Positions 56,117-64,000 of a stretch of DNA of 64,000 nt are shown here, piece by piece. Each line of letters starts with the position of its first letter. Position 1 is the first letter of the stretch. A model generated the notes under the pieces. It ran no database searches. It was given only the letters and a program-made list of their open reading frames with translations, and had not been told where the DNA came from. The stretch is from Clostridia bacterium (GTDB taxonomy: Bacteria; Bacillota; Clostridia; TANB77; CAG-508), in the NCBI GenBank assembly GCA_900770415.1, contig CAAGKN010000001.1, positions 4,788 through 68,787 on the forward strand, written 5' to 3'. The position numbers and the translations under genes were made by a program.

Positions 56117-58498
56117 ATGAAGGTTTTATTTGCAGTAAATGATGATAATGTTTCGGATAAAATAATTAAAGAATATCAAAAACAATATAAAGAAATTTTG
56201 TCATACAAAAATGTATATTACTTTAATGCAATTCTAAAAGAATTACAAAAAGATAAAACTTATGATAGAGTAGTTATAAGTGAAGATTTGGAACCATTTG
56301 CAAACAATAACTATGATACAATAGATAAATTCTTGTTTGAAAAGCTAGATAATATAAGCGATGAAGCAATAGATGAAGAGGGAAATAACACAGATATAAT
56401 ATTAATTTGTGCAGACAGAAGAACAAAATCGGATGAAATGCTAGTTAAATTATTTGGACTTGGAATTTATAATGCAATAATTGGACAAGATAGAAGCATA
56501 AATGAAGTATGCAAATTAATAAATAAACCAAGAACTAAAAGAGATGCAAAACAATATTATAAAATTGAATCTGATAGTGTAAACTATCAACCAGAAAATG
56601 AGAACAATGTTAGTGAAGTAGAAATACAAAACATATTAGAGCATTACAGAAGACTTGGAAAAAACGAGGAGAAGTACGTAGATAGCTTTAATAATATTGT
56701 TTCTCAATATAATGATACTCAATTAAAAATAATAATAAGATATTTACCAATGGGAGTAAAAGCAGTTTTAGAGGAGAAATCTCCAAAATATCAACAACTA
56801 ATGGCTTTTCAACCTAAATCAGGTACAAGCAATGTACCACAAAGACAAGTACAACAAAAAACAAACAGTGCAATAAAAGAGAAACTAATAAGTGAAGAAT
56901 CAGAAAAAGCAAAAATTTCAAAACCTATTGTTATACCACAAAGTGTTAACAAATCAACTGTTAAGAGATTAATAAAAGAAAAACCACAGCAACCACTAGA
57001 ACCATTAGAAACAATAGAAAATGTAGAAGAACCAGAAGAATTAGAAAATAATGAAGTAATCTCAGAAGAAGTAGTAGAAAAACCAAAAAGAGGCAGAGGC
57101 AGACCTAAAAAAGTTGTACCAGTGGAGTTGCAACAACCAGAAAAACCAAAAAGGGGTAGAGGTAGACCTCCAAAAAATCCAGTTCAAAATGTAGTTCAAG
57201 AAGAGAAAAAAGAAGATTCTGATGATGAATTAATAGATTTATTTAACTTAGATGACGATTTAAGTGACAACAATAAAAAAACAAATGTAGCAGAAGCACA
57301 ACAAGAAGAACCAATAGATTTATTCGATTTAGGAAACAACGACGAAGAGGATGATGCATTTGATTTATCTACTCTAGACAAAGATGATGACGAAGATGAT
57401 GCATTTGACTTATCTGCGTTAAATAATAGTAATGATGATAATGAAGAAGAAGCTTTTGATTTATCAACATTAGAAAGTGATGATGACCAAACGAGTAACA
57501 AGGAAGACGAAATAGATTTGTTTAACTTGGGAGGGGAAGAAGAAAAACCACGACAAAATCAATACAGCAAACCACAAGAAGAAAATTTGGTACAAACATC
57601 ATACAAACCAAATAATGCTGAATTTAATTCTTTAATAACAAAAGATAAAAAAGTAGTAGCATTTGTTGGAACAACAAAAAATGGAACATCATTTATTGTA
57701 AACAATGTAGCTGAGATGTTATCAAGTACTGGAATATCAACAGCAGTATTGGATATGTCAAAAAATAAAAACGCATATTATATATATACGAACAATGAAG
57801 AACAATTAATGACAACAGCTAAAAACAGTATATATAAACTAAGAAGTGGAGTGGCAGAAGGCGTTAGAGTAAATAAAAACTTATCGATATTTACTAGCCT
57901 TCCAGAAGAGCAAAACGATTATTCAGATGCAGAAACTATATTAAGTACATTGTTAAAAAACTTTTCTGTAGTATTAATAGATTGCGATTTTGATACTCCA
58001 ATGGAATATTTTGATAAAGCACAAGAAGTGTATTTAGTGCAAAGTATGGATGTTTTAACAATGCAACCTTTAACAGCTTTTTTAAGAAATTTACAATCTA
58101 AAAACATATTAAGACAAGAAAAATTAAAAATAGTAATTAATAAAAGCGTAAAAATTAAAAGTGTTAGTGTAAAAAGATTAATAGAGGGAATATCTAATTA
58201 TAATGATCCATCAATGACATACATGAAAGAATTATTTAATCCTGAAAAAATATCATTTTGCGAAGTACCATTTGAAACTCCAAACTATATTAAATATTTA
58301 GATTCAATGATAAATTGTTCTATAACATTAAATGGCTACACAAAAACATTGATGATGGCTTTAAAAGAACTAGCAGGAATGGTATATCCGCTAATTAATA
58401 GACAAACATATTCGCCAAGAGGGAACCAATATAAAGACAATTTCTCAAGCAATGTAAATAGTACACTAAACAAAATGAAAAGCAAATATCAACAATAA
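56117..58498 (+). CDS. large CpaE-like ParA-family protein with AT-hook-like motifs
   Basis: A 793-residue protein. Residues 1-125 resemble a response-regulator receiver fold (VLFAVNDDN, YDRVVISEDL, DIILICADRR). A disordered middle follows (about 250-500). It has two AT-hook-like motifs, KRGRGRPKK (about 325) and KRGRGRPPK (about 343), then acidic repeats of AFDLSTLDK type. The C-terminal ParA-like domain (about 508-760) has a deviant P-loop (VGTTKNGTSFI), VLDMSKN, and VVLIDCDFDTPM. This layout matches CpaE (receiver plus ATPase). The DNA-binding-like linker is unusual. Confidence 0.65.
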   Translation: MKVLFAVNDDNVSDKIIKEYQKQYKEILSYKNVYYFNAILKELQKDKTYDRVVISEDLEPFANNNYDTIDKFLFEKLDNISDEAIDEEGNNTDIILICADRRTKSDEMLVKLFGLGIYNAIIGQDRSINEVCKLINKPRTKRDAKQYYKIESDSVNYQPENENNVSEVEIQNILEHYRRLGKNEEKYVDSFNNIVSQYNDTQLKIIIRYLPMGVKAVLEEKSPKYQQLMAFQPKSGTSNVPQRQVQQKTNSAIKEKLISEESEKAKISKPIVIPQSVNKSTVKRLIKEKPQQPLEPLETIENVEEPEELENNEVISEEVVEKPKRGRGRPKKVVPVELQQPEKPKRGRGRPPKNPVQNVVQEEKKEDSDDELIDLFNLDDDLSDNNKKTNVAEAQQEEPIDLFDLGNNDEEDDAFDLSTLDKDDDEDDAFDLSALNNSNDDNEEEAFDLSTLESDDDQTSNKEDEIDLFNLGGEEEKPRQNQYSKPQEENLVQTSYKPNNAEFNSLITKDKKVVAFVGTTKNGTSFIVNNVAEMLSSTGISTAVLDMSKNKNAYYIYTNNEEQLMTTAKNSIYKLRSGVAEGVRVNKNLSIFTSLPEEQNDYSDAETILSTLLKNFSVVLIDCDFDTPMEYFDKAQEVYLVQSMDVLTMQPLTAFLRNLQSKNILRQEKLKIVINKSVKIKSVSVKRLIEGISNYNDPSMTYMKELFNPEKISFCEVPFETPNYIKYLDSMINCSITLNGYTKTLMMALKELAGMVYPLINRQTYSPRGNQYKDNFSSNVNSTLNKMKSKYQQ

Positions 58499-58514
58499 CT
58501 TATGAGGTGATAAC

Positions 58515-59621
58515 TTGAATCCTATTTTATTAGCAATAGTATTATTAATAATAATTATAATAGCACTAGTAATGTATAATTTATCTATAAGTAAAAAAAT
58601 AAGAAAATTCCAAAGCATAAATGAAAAAGTAAACAACTTAAAAGTTTTACAAGAATTCATGGATACAATAGGAAAAGATTCATCAGTAGATAATAAATTG
58701 CAAGTGATTAATGACATACTAATAGAAAAATTTAGTATAAAATATTCTACAATAGTAGTGTTTAATGGAGCAGAATATGTAATAAAAGCTTCTAATGTAG
58801 ATGAAAGACATTGGGATACTTTAAGAAACCTACATACAGAAGAAATGTTTAAAGACAGCATAACTTCAGCAACTCCAAAATATGTAACAATAAATGGAGC
58901 AGGAGAAAAACTTGCATATCAAAAAACAGAAATGGGACGAGCAAAATCTGCAATGTTTTTCCCATTATATATAGATAATATATATATAGGATATTGGATT
59001 ATAGAAAGTAGCGAACCTCATGCATTTGATAACATGGATACAAGTGTGCTAGGAGTAGTTAGAGATAATATAGTGTCAGTATTAAAAACAGTATCATATC
59101 AAAATACAATAGAGAATATTTATAGAATAGATAAGAGTACAGGACTAAACTCAGCAGAATATCTATATGGAAAAGGAAAGAGAACAATAGATAAATATGC
59201 TCAATCTACAATATGTATGTTTACTATTACTAATATAGAAGAAATAAACAAAGTATTTGGAAGAGAAATAGGAACAAAAACAATTATAGATGTTAGCAAC
59301 ATTGTTAAAACTTCAATATCAGCTCAATATATTTTTGTAAGATATATGGGACCTAAGTTCGCAATAGCGTTTTCAGGAGTAGACTTAGAAGGAGTAGAAG
59401 AGTTTGTCAAAACTGTAAAAGATGAAATTGAAAAGATAACATTAAAAAAAGAGCAAGTTGTAAAGAATAAGAAAACAAAAAAACAACTTATTGCACATCC
59501 AAGAACAAACTTTATATTAGCAACATACTATAAGGGAACAGGACTAGAAGAAGTAACAAAAAAACTAGAGGAATATTTAGACGATGCAGATAAAACAGAA
59601 AGCAATATTAACTGTATATAG
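58515..59621 (+). CDS. membrane-anchored GAF plus degenerate GGDEF protein
   Basis: A 368-residue protein. One N-terminal helix (residues 4-24), a GAF-like domain (about 45-190, ending YIGYWIIESSEPHAFDNMDTS) and a GGDEF-like domain (about 205-350: DKSTGLNSAEYLYGKG). The active-site GGDEF is replaced by MGPKF in VRYMGPKFAIAF, so it cannot make cyclic-di-GMP and may bind it or act as a scaffold. The start is TTG with gaggtgat upstream. It is co-directional with the CpaE-like gene. Confidence 0.7.
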   Translation: MNPILLAIVLLIIIIIALVMYNLSISKKIRKFQSINEKVNNLKVLQEFMDTIGKDSSVDNKLQVINDILIEKFSIKYSTIVVFNGAEYVIKASNVDERHWDTLRNLHTEEMFKDSITSATPKYVTINGAGEKLAYQKTEMGRAKSAMFFPLYIDNIYIGYWIIESSEPHAFDNMDTSVLGVVRDNIVSVLKTVSYQNTIENIYRIDKSTGLNSAEYLYGKGKRTIDKYAQSTICMFTITNIEEINKVFGREIGTKTIIDVSNIVKTSISAQYIFVRYMGPKFAIAFSGVDLEGVEEFVKTVKDEIEKITLKKEQVVKNKKTKKQLIAHPRTNFILATYYKGTGLEEVTKKLEEYLDDADKTESNINCI

Positions 59622-59632
59622 GAGGTAAAAAG

Positions 59633-59887
59633 ATGATAGACGATAAGACAATGAACTTTGAAGTAGAAAGAGATAACAGTATAAAAGCAAAAGAAATTTT
59701 AAAAGAGGTATATGAGGCTTTATCTGAAAAAGGATACAACCCAGTAAACCAAATTGTTGGTTATATATTGTCTGGTGACCCAACATATATAACAAGCTAC
59801 AAAAACGCAAGAAATCTAATTAGACAAATAGAAAGAGACGAACTATTAGAAAGAATGGTAAAAAATTATATAGGATTAGAAGAATAA
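59633..59887 (+). CDS. ireB: IreB family regulatory phosphoprotein
   Basis: An 84-residue UPF0297/IreB protein, a substrate of Ser/Thr kinase IreK in enterococci that controls cell-wall stress responses. It matches along the length: EVYEALSEKGYNPVNQIVGYILSGDPTYITSYKNARNLIRQIERDELLE. aggagg precedes the ATG. In many Firmicutes it lies between alaS and ruvX. Here alaS is elsewhere. Confidence 0.95.
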   Translation: MIDDKTMNFEVERDNSIKAKEILKEVYEALSEKGYNPVNQIVGYILSGDPTYITSYKNARNLIRQIERDELLERMVKNYIGLEE

Positions 59888-59888
59888 T

Positions 59889-60305
59889 ATGCGAATACTT
59901 GGAATTGATTATGGAGAAGCAAGAGTAGGAATTGCTATAACAGATGAACTAAATATAACATCTCAAGGGTTAAAAACAGTAGAGCATAAAGGAAATGACA
60001 AAATACTACTACAAGAATTAGATAAAATCCTGCAAGAATATACTGTAGGAACAATAGTAGTTGGAATGCCAATAAATATGAATGGAACAAAAGGCCCAAG
60101 AGCAGAAAAAACAGAAAAATTTATCCATAAATTAAAATGTAAATATAACAAAATAAAAATAGAAAAAGTGGATGAAAGACTTACTACTGTCCAAGCCCAC
60201 AAAACTATGAACGACTTAGAAATTAATAAAAAGAAAAAAAGACAAATAGTAGATACAATATCTGCTGTATATATATTAGAAGTATATATAAATAAATTAA
60301 AATAA
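59889..60305 (+). CDS. ruvX: Holliday junction resolvase-like RuvX/YqgF
   Basis: A 138-residue RNase H-fold nuclease for pre-16S rRNA processing or recombination. The active-site start is RILGIDYGEARVGIAITDE, then VVGMPINMNGTKGPRAEK, VDERLTTVQA and a final Asp in QIVDTISAVYILEVYI. Its start lies 1 base after ireB ends, so the two are translationally coupled. Confidence 0.95.
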   Translation: MRILGIDYGEARVGIAITDELNITSQGLKTVEHKGNDKILLQELDKILQEYTVGTIVVGMPINMNGTKGPRAEKTEKFIHKLKCKYNKIKIEKVDERLTTVQAHKTMNDLEINKKKKRQIVDTISAVYILEVYINKLK

Positions 60306-60395
60306 ACTATTGAAAAAAATATAACTATATGGTATATAACATATAACATTAATATTAAAAACATAAATAAAAATTTGAAAGGAGACAAAAGAGTA

Positions 60396-60716
60396 ATGGA
60401 TTTTGAAAACAATGATATGGAAGGACTAGACGAAGAATTAGACAATATTATAATTTTAAATGATGAGGATGGAAACGAAGTACAATTCGAATTTTTAGAT
60501 TTAATAGAATTAGATGGAGAAGAATATGTAGTATTACTACCAACAGAAGGAGAAGAAGACGAAGATGGAGAAGTAGTAATATTAAAAGTTGAAGATACTG
60601 ATTCAGAAGATGAAGAATCTTATGTAAGTGTTGACGATCAAGAAGTATTAAATAAAGTATTTGAAATATTCAAAGAAAAATTCAAAGATGAATTTAACTT
60701 TATAGATGAAGACTAA
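60396..60716 (+). CDS. DUF1292 protein (YrzB-like)
   Basis: A 106-residue very acidic protein of the DUF1292 family: IIILNDEDGNEVQFEFLDLIELDGEEYVVLLP, then EVVILKVE and a C-terminal helix KVFEIFKEKFKDEFNF. The function is unknown, but the ireB-ruvX-DUF1292 order is conserved. The ATG at 60396 is used, with aaaggaga upstream. Confidence 0.9.
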   Translation: MDFENNDMEGLDEELDNIIILNDEDGNEVQFEFLDLIELDGEEYVVLLPTEGEEDEDGEVVILKVEDTDSEDEESYVSVDDQEVLNKVFEIFKEKFKDEFNFIDED

Positions 60717-60720
60717 TAAT

Positions 60721-60748
60721 AAAAATGCACCTAGCTGGTGCATTTTTT
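60721..60748. terminator. bidirectional terminator
   Basis: The arms aaaaatgcacc (60721-60731) and ggtgcatttttt (60737-60748), between the convergent DUF1292 and acyl-CoA synthetase genes. Confidence 0.85.
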
Positions 60749-62469
60749 ACATACTCAAGTTGTTTCCAAATCTTTTAATTTTTTGAGTGGTTGTCTTTTC
60801 AAATTCATTTTCAACAACCTTAAAATCTTTAATGTGCTTATAATTAGGAAGTTTTTTATTTACTTCTGTTACAAGTTTCTTAAATTCTGATTTTATGTCA
60901 ACATCTGTTATGTCATCCTTATTTAAATATTCTTTAAACGCTTCAACATCTGGCAATAATTTTGCATTTACATATGTTTCTTTATCACCTTTATAATTAA
61001 CACCTAAAACTATACATTCTTTAACTAAAGGACTAGAATTTAAATAATACTCTATTTCTTCAGGATAAATATTTTTACCATTTTGAGTAACAATAACACT
61101 TTTGCATCTACCTGTTAAGTATAAGAAACCATTATCATCTATATATCCTAAATCTCCAGTATAAAACCAGCCTTTTTTGAAAACACTATCTGTTGCTTCC
61201 GGATCATTATAATAACCAAGCATTACATTAGGTCCTTTTACTATTATTTCACCAACACCTTGATCATCTGGATTATTAATTTTATATTCTACGTTAGGAA
61301 TAGGAAGACCAACAGAGTCAGCCTTGTAGAAGAAGTCATTATTGCCGGCTACAAGGGGAGAACACTCAGTTAAACCATATCCTTGAAGGGCTTTGAATCC
61401 GATCTTATAAAATGACTCTATAATGTTAGGGTCAATAGCTGCGGCTCCTACAATAAAAGTTCTAAGATTTCCACCTAAAGATTTTTTGATTTTATTCCTT
61501 ACAAAAAATCTTAAAACAGGTGGCATATTATCTAAGAAATGTTTGTCATTATTAAAATATTTTGTAGGCAAAGCTTTTTGCAAAGTCTTAACAATTTTTT
61601 TATGTATGTTTTCTAACAATAAAGGAACACAAATTACAAATGATGGTTTATATTCATTAATGTTCTTGTTAATATACCTTAATCCATCACAGTATGTTAC
61701 TGTTCCTCCACCATATAATGGCAATAAATGTCCCAGAGTACACTCGTATGTATGATGAATAGGAAGAATAGAAAGCACTACTGTTGATTTATCTACTTTA
61801 ACTATTTGAGCAACAGACATAATGTTTGAACAAATATTTTTATGTGACAAACAAATACCTTTTGCATTTCCAGTGGTTCCAGAAGTAAAAAGCAATACAT
61901 GCATGTCATCTGGATTTATTTCTATGTCTCTAAATGCAGTTAAACCATCTGCCACTTTATTTAAACCGTTTTCCACTAAGCTTTTTAAAGCACAAATATC
62001 ATCAGAACTTGAATCAGAATCTATATTTACAAATAAGATTTCATTCTTTAATTTTTCTTTGTTATTTAAAAGATTATTTAAATATTTCTCATCACATATA
62101 ACAGCCTTTGCATTAGAAATATTTATAAAATTAATCATATCATCAACATGAAGCTCTTTATCAATAGGAACAACAGTACCTACAATAGAACTAGCAAGAT
62201 ATGAAATAGTCCAAGAGTAACTGTTTTTACCTATTAAAGCAATAGGAGCATCTAATAATTCTAAATCTATTAGGGAAGTGCCTAGTGCTTCAACATCATC
62301 TTTAAATTGAACATATTTAACACCATAAATTTTTCCGATTTTTATCCTTTAATTTGAATGCATTTCTGTTTTTGTATCTAACAGAAGACTGATAAAGCAT
62401 ATCTTTTAAATCAGTAACATTATGTATTTTGAAATACTTTGTTTTTAAAATATCTTCTTTCTTTTCCAT
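60747..62469 (-). CDS. long-chain acyl-CoA synthetase, +1 frameshift at CGG 62337
   Basis: A 573-residue AMP-forming acyl-CoA or acyl-acid ligase. The first 44 residues (from 62469, ending NAFKLKDKN) are in one frame. Zero-frame CGG then leads into a false frame. Skipping the C at 62337 gives GKIYGVKYVQFKDDVEALG and the whole enzyme. The AMP motif is LLFTSGTTGNAKGICLSHKN, then GYGLTECSPL, GWFYTGDLGYIDDNGFLYLTGRCKSVIVTQNGKNIYPEEIE and catalytic Lys near the C-terminus (TTTQKIKRF). The strong ribosome site ggaggta supports the start at 62469. Without the shift no start codon lies near the N-terminus. Confidence 0.88.
62334..62337 (-). other. +1 frameshift site CGGA in the acyl-CoA synthetase gene
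   Basis: On the minus strand CGG follows AAT. The +1 frame reads GGA AAA ATT TAT and continues the enzyme. Confidence 0.85.
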
Positions 62470-62611
62470 AAATTACCTCCATACAACAATATTCTATAAT
62501 ATTACAATAAAATAATCAAGTATTAAATGATATTAAATGTTATATTTAAAATAAACTAAAATAAAAATATAGATTTTAAAACAAATTAGCCACAAATTAA
62601 TACAAAAAAGC

Positions 62612-62641
62612 TTGACATATAATATAAAAGTATTGTATAAT
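62612..62641 (+). promoter_or_regulatory. promoter of the rpsJ-rplC operon
   Basis: TTGACA (62612-62617), an 18-base spacer and TATAAT (62636-62641), both perfect hexamers. Transcription should start near 62649, giving a leader of about 270 bases. Confidence 0.8.
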
Positions 62642-62648
62642 ATGATTT

Positions 62649-62917
62649 GCGTGTAGATTTGCGATGAAGCGAAATGTGGCTACATTCCTACGGAAAGTAG
62701 GAAATGGAGGGAACTTTCGTGGAGTATGTCTTGGCTAAGACCGGGCGGATAAGTTTTAAATAAGCACACTTGTCCTAAGTATCATCTTGCGTTAACTTAG
62801 GATTTTTAAATGTTAATAAAAGAAACACTAGGGTGCGTTAAGAACTTTCCTAAGGCAATTAAGTGAGTACATATAATAAAGATGTATCACGACAAATTAA
62901 AAGGAGGGAATTTAACA
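62649..62917 (+). ncRNA. structured 5' leader of the ribosomal protein operon
   Basis: About 270 bases between the promoter and rpsJ without a coding region, and richer in G and C than its surroundings. Hairpins include ttcctac/gtaggaa (around 62687-62710), gtctt/aagac (around 62728-62742) and tcctaagt/acttagga (around 62773-62805). A later segment (ctttcctaagg, near 62843) could pair alternatively with the tcctaag arms. This suggests autogenous or attenuation control of the S10 operon. The exact class is not recognised. Confidence 0.5.
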
Positions 62918-63361
62918 ATGGCAAAAGCAGAAAATGCAGAAGCAACAAACAAAACTGAAAAAGTAGCAAAAGCTACAACAAAAAAAGCAACAAAAGGTGC
63001 AGCAACAAAAACTGCAAAGACAACAAAAACAGAAAAGGTTACTAAAAAAACAGTTCAAAGCGAAAAAATAAGAATAAGATTAAAAGCTTATGACAATGTA
63101 GTTTTAGATCAGTCTGCTGAAAAGATAGTAGATACTGCTAAAAGAACAGGTGCAAAAGTTTCAGGTCCTATTCCACTACCAACAAAAAGAGAAATAGTAA
63201 CAATTTTACGTTCTCCACACAAACACAAAGATTCAAGAGAACAATTTGAAATGAGAACACACAAGAGAGTAATAGACATCTTATACCCAACACAAACAAC
63301 AGTTGATAGCCTAATGAAATTAGACTTGCCAGCAGGTGTAGATGTAGAAATGAAACTTTAA
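62918..63361 (+). CDS. rpsJ: ribosomal protein S10 with Ala/Lys/Thr-rich N-terminal extension
   Basis: Residues 48-147 are a complete S10: EKIRIRLKAYDNVVLDQSAEKIVDTAKRTGAKVSGPIPLPTKREIVTILRSPHKHKDSREQFEMRTHKRVIDI. Normal S10 is about 102 residues. Here 45 extra residues precede it, almost all Ala, Lys and Thr (MAKAENAEATNKTEKVAKATTKK and on), like a histone H1 or bacterial AlaLysPro tail. The start at 62918 follows aaaggaggg, so the extension is translated. It is the first gene of the operon. Confidence 0.94.
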   Translation: MAKAENAEATNKTEKVAKATTKKATKGAATKTAKTTKTEKVTKKTVQSEKIRIRLKAYDNVVLDQSAEKIVDTAKRTGAKVSGPIPLPTKREIVTILRSPHKHKDSREQFEMRTHKRVIDILYPTQTTVDSLMKLDLPAGVDVEMKL

Positions 63362-63434
63362 TATATTTATGAAAATATATACAACAAAAACCAAGCTGAT
63401 AAATGTCAGCCAATAGTTAAGGAGGAAAGAAACG

Positions 63435-64000
63435 ATGAAAAAAGCAATACTAGGAAAGAAAATTGGAATGACACAAATTTTTGATGAAAAAGGAAAAGTA
63501 ATTCCAGTTACAGCAATTGAAGTTGGACCATGTACAGTTGTCCAAATAAAAACAGTTGATAACGATGGTTATCAAGCAGTAAAATTAGGTTTTGGAGAAG
63601 TTAAAGAAAGCAAATTAACAAAACCAAAAAAAGGTGAATTTAAAAAAGCAAGTTTAACACCTAAAAAACATTTAAGAGAATTTAGATTAGAAGAAATTTC
63701 TTACAATGTAGGTGATGAAATAAAAGCTGATATATTTACAGCTGGAGAAAGCGTAGATATAACAGGAACAAGCAAAGGTAAAGGATTCCAAGGTGTTATA
63801 AAACGTCATGGACAATCTAGAGGACCTATGGGACATGGTTCTATGTACCACAGAAGACCAGGTTCAATGGGATCTACTTCAACACCAGGTAGAGTATTTA
63901 AGGGCAAAAACTTACCAGGACACATGGGAATGGAAACAGTTACAATACAAAACTTAGAAGTTGTAAGAGTAGATTTAGATAAAAACATAATCTTAGTAAA
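63435..64000 (+). CDS. rplC: ribosomal protein L3 (runs off window)
   Basis: The first 188 residues of L3: MKKAILGKKIGMTQIFDEKGKVIPVTAIEVGPC, VDITGTSKGKGFQGVIKRH, then RGPMGHGSMYHRRPGSMGSTSTPGRVFKGKNLPGHMG, the peptidyl-transferase-facing loop. The start follows aaggagg. No stop is reached before base 64000. rpsJ-rplC order is standard. Confidence 0.95.
   Translation, partial: MKKAILGKKIGMTQIFDEKGKVIPVTAIEVGPCTVVQIKTVDNDGYQAVKLGFGEVKESKLTKPKKGEFKKASLTPKKHLREFRLEEISYNVGDEIKADIFTAGESVDITGTSKGKGFQGVIKRHGQSRGPMGHGSMYHRRPGSMGSTSTPGRVFKGKNLPGHMGMETVTIQNLEVVRVDLDKNIILV

Noticed and set aside
6084..62337. The eleven frame breaks as sequencing or assembly errors
   Set aside because: Errors would not always be one C, in phase before a Gly codon GGA/GGT, with CGG otherwise unused in frame. 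I cannot see reads, so a systematic basecalling or polishing artefact remains the main alternative and is named as a refuting test.
6084..62337. Nine pseudogenes
   Set aside because: No other stop codons, frame changes or degraded motifs are present in these genes. Catalytic residues are kept, and several genes (cysteine desulfurase, spoIVB, spoVT) are expected to be needed.
6084..62337. CGG reassigned to another amino acid and read in frame
   Set aside because: Continuing in frame after CGG gives stops at once (recO, RluA-type gene, spoVT) or sequence without family similarity, while the +1 frame restores every family.
1..64000. CRISPR arrays, insertion sequences, rRNA genes, replication origin
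   Set aside because: No regularly spaced repeats, transposase genes, rRNA segments or DnaA-box clusters were seen.

Overview
The window is AT-rich, densely packed, operon-organised DNA from a spore-forming, low-GC member of the Clostridia (Firmicutes). Evidence: yqfC, yqfD, spoIVB, spoVT, spoVG and a small acid-soluble spore protein; ctsR-mcsA-mcsB-clpC; HPF long form; IreB; and Arg encoded almost only by AGA. No cultured species is recognised. The gene set looks like an uncultivated gut-type lineage, which is inference.

Layout. 1-7.3 kb: end of a polysaccharide deacetylase, then yqfC-yqfD-unknown-ybeY-DUF3048, era, yqzL, recO and hpf. 7.4-8.7 kb: spore protein (minus) and a HAD phosphatase. 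8.8-21.8 kb: a Tad/Flp-like pilus locus (CpaB-like SAF protein, two ParA/CpaE-like ATPases, CpaF ATPase, TadB/C-like membrane protein, five small pilin-like paralogues, a TadE-like protein and a large von Willebrand A protein). 22-35 kb: spoIVB, folD, dprA, PBP1A, dCMP deaminase, a FemX-like transferase, alanine racemase, a DUF1189-like membrane protein, ftsH, a PemK-like protein and an RluA-type pseudouridine synthase. 36-43 kb: a prepilin-like surface protein, a lone phage-type antirepressor, secG, and ctsR-mcsA-mcsB-clpC behind a CtsR operator. 43-50.6 kb: CDF transporter, cysteine desulfurase, HD-GYP protein, spoVT, a short alaS, HIT protein and sortase. 50.7-62.5 kb: tRNA-Gln and tRNA-His, pyrophosphatase, TPR protein, uppP, murC, spoVG, a second CpaE-like ATPase with AT-hook-like motifs, a degenerate GGDEF protein, ireB-ruvX-DUF1292 and an acyl-CoA synthetase. 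62.6-64 kb: promoter and long leader of a ribosomal protein operon, rpsJ with an unusual N-terminal tail, and the start of rplC.

Main discovery. Nine otherwise well-conserved genes are split by one or more +1 frame changes, eleven in all, and every one has the same form. The upstream frame reaches an in-frame CGG codon. Skipping its C makes the next codon GGA or GGT (Gly) and restores the full-length protein, usually at a conserved glycine (for example the CpaF P-loop, and next to the SpoIVB catalytic serine). By hand I found no in-frame CGG in any uninterrupted gene of the window; all other CGG triplets in genes are out of frame. This fits CGG being an unassigned codon that has become a genome-wide +1 frameshift signal (CGGA/CGGU read as Gly). 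The genes are spoIVB (three sites), recO, cpaF, femX, the RluA-type synthase, the prepilin-like gene, the cysteine desulfurase, spoVT and the acyl-CoA synthetase. I annotate them as intact frameshifted CDSs, not pseudogenes.
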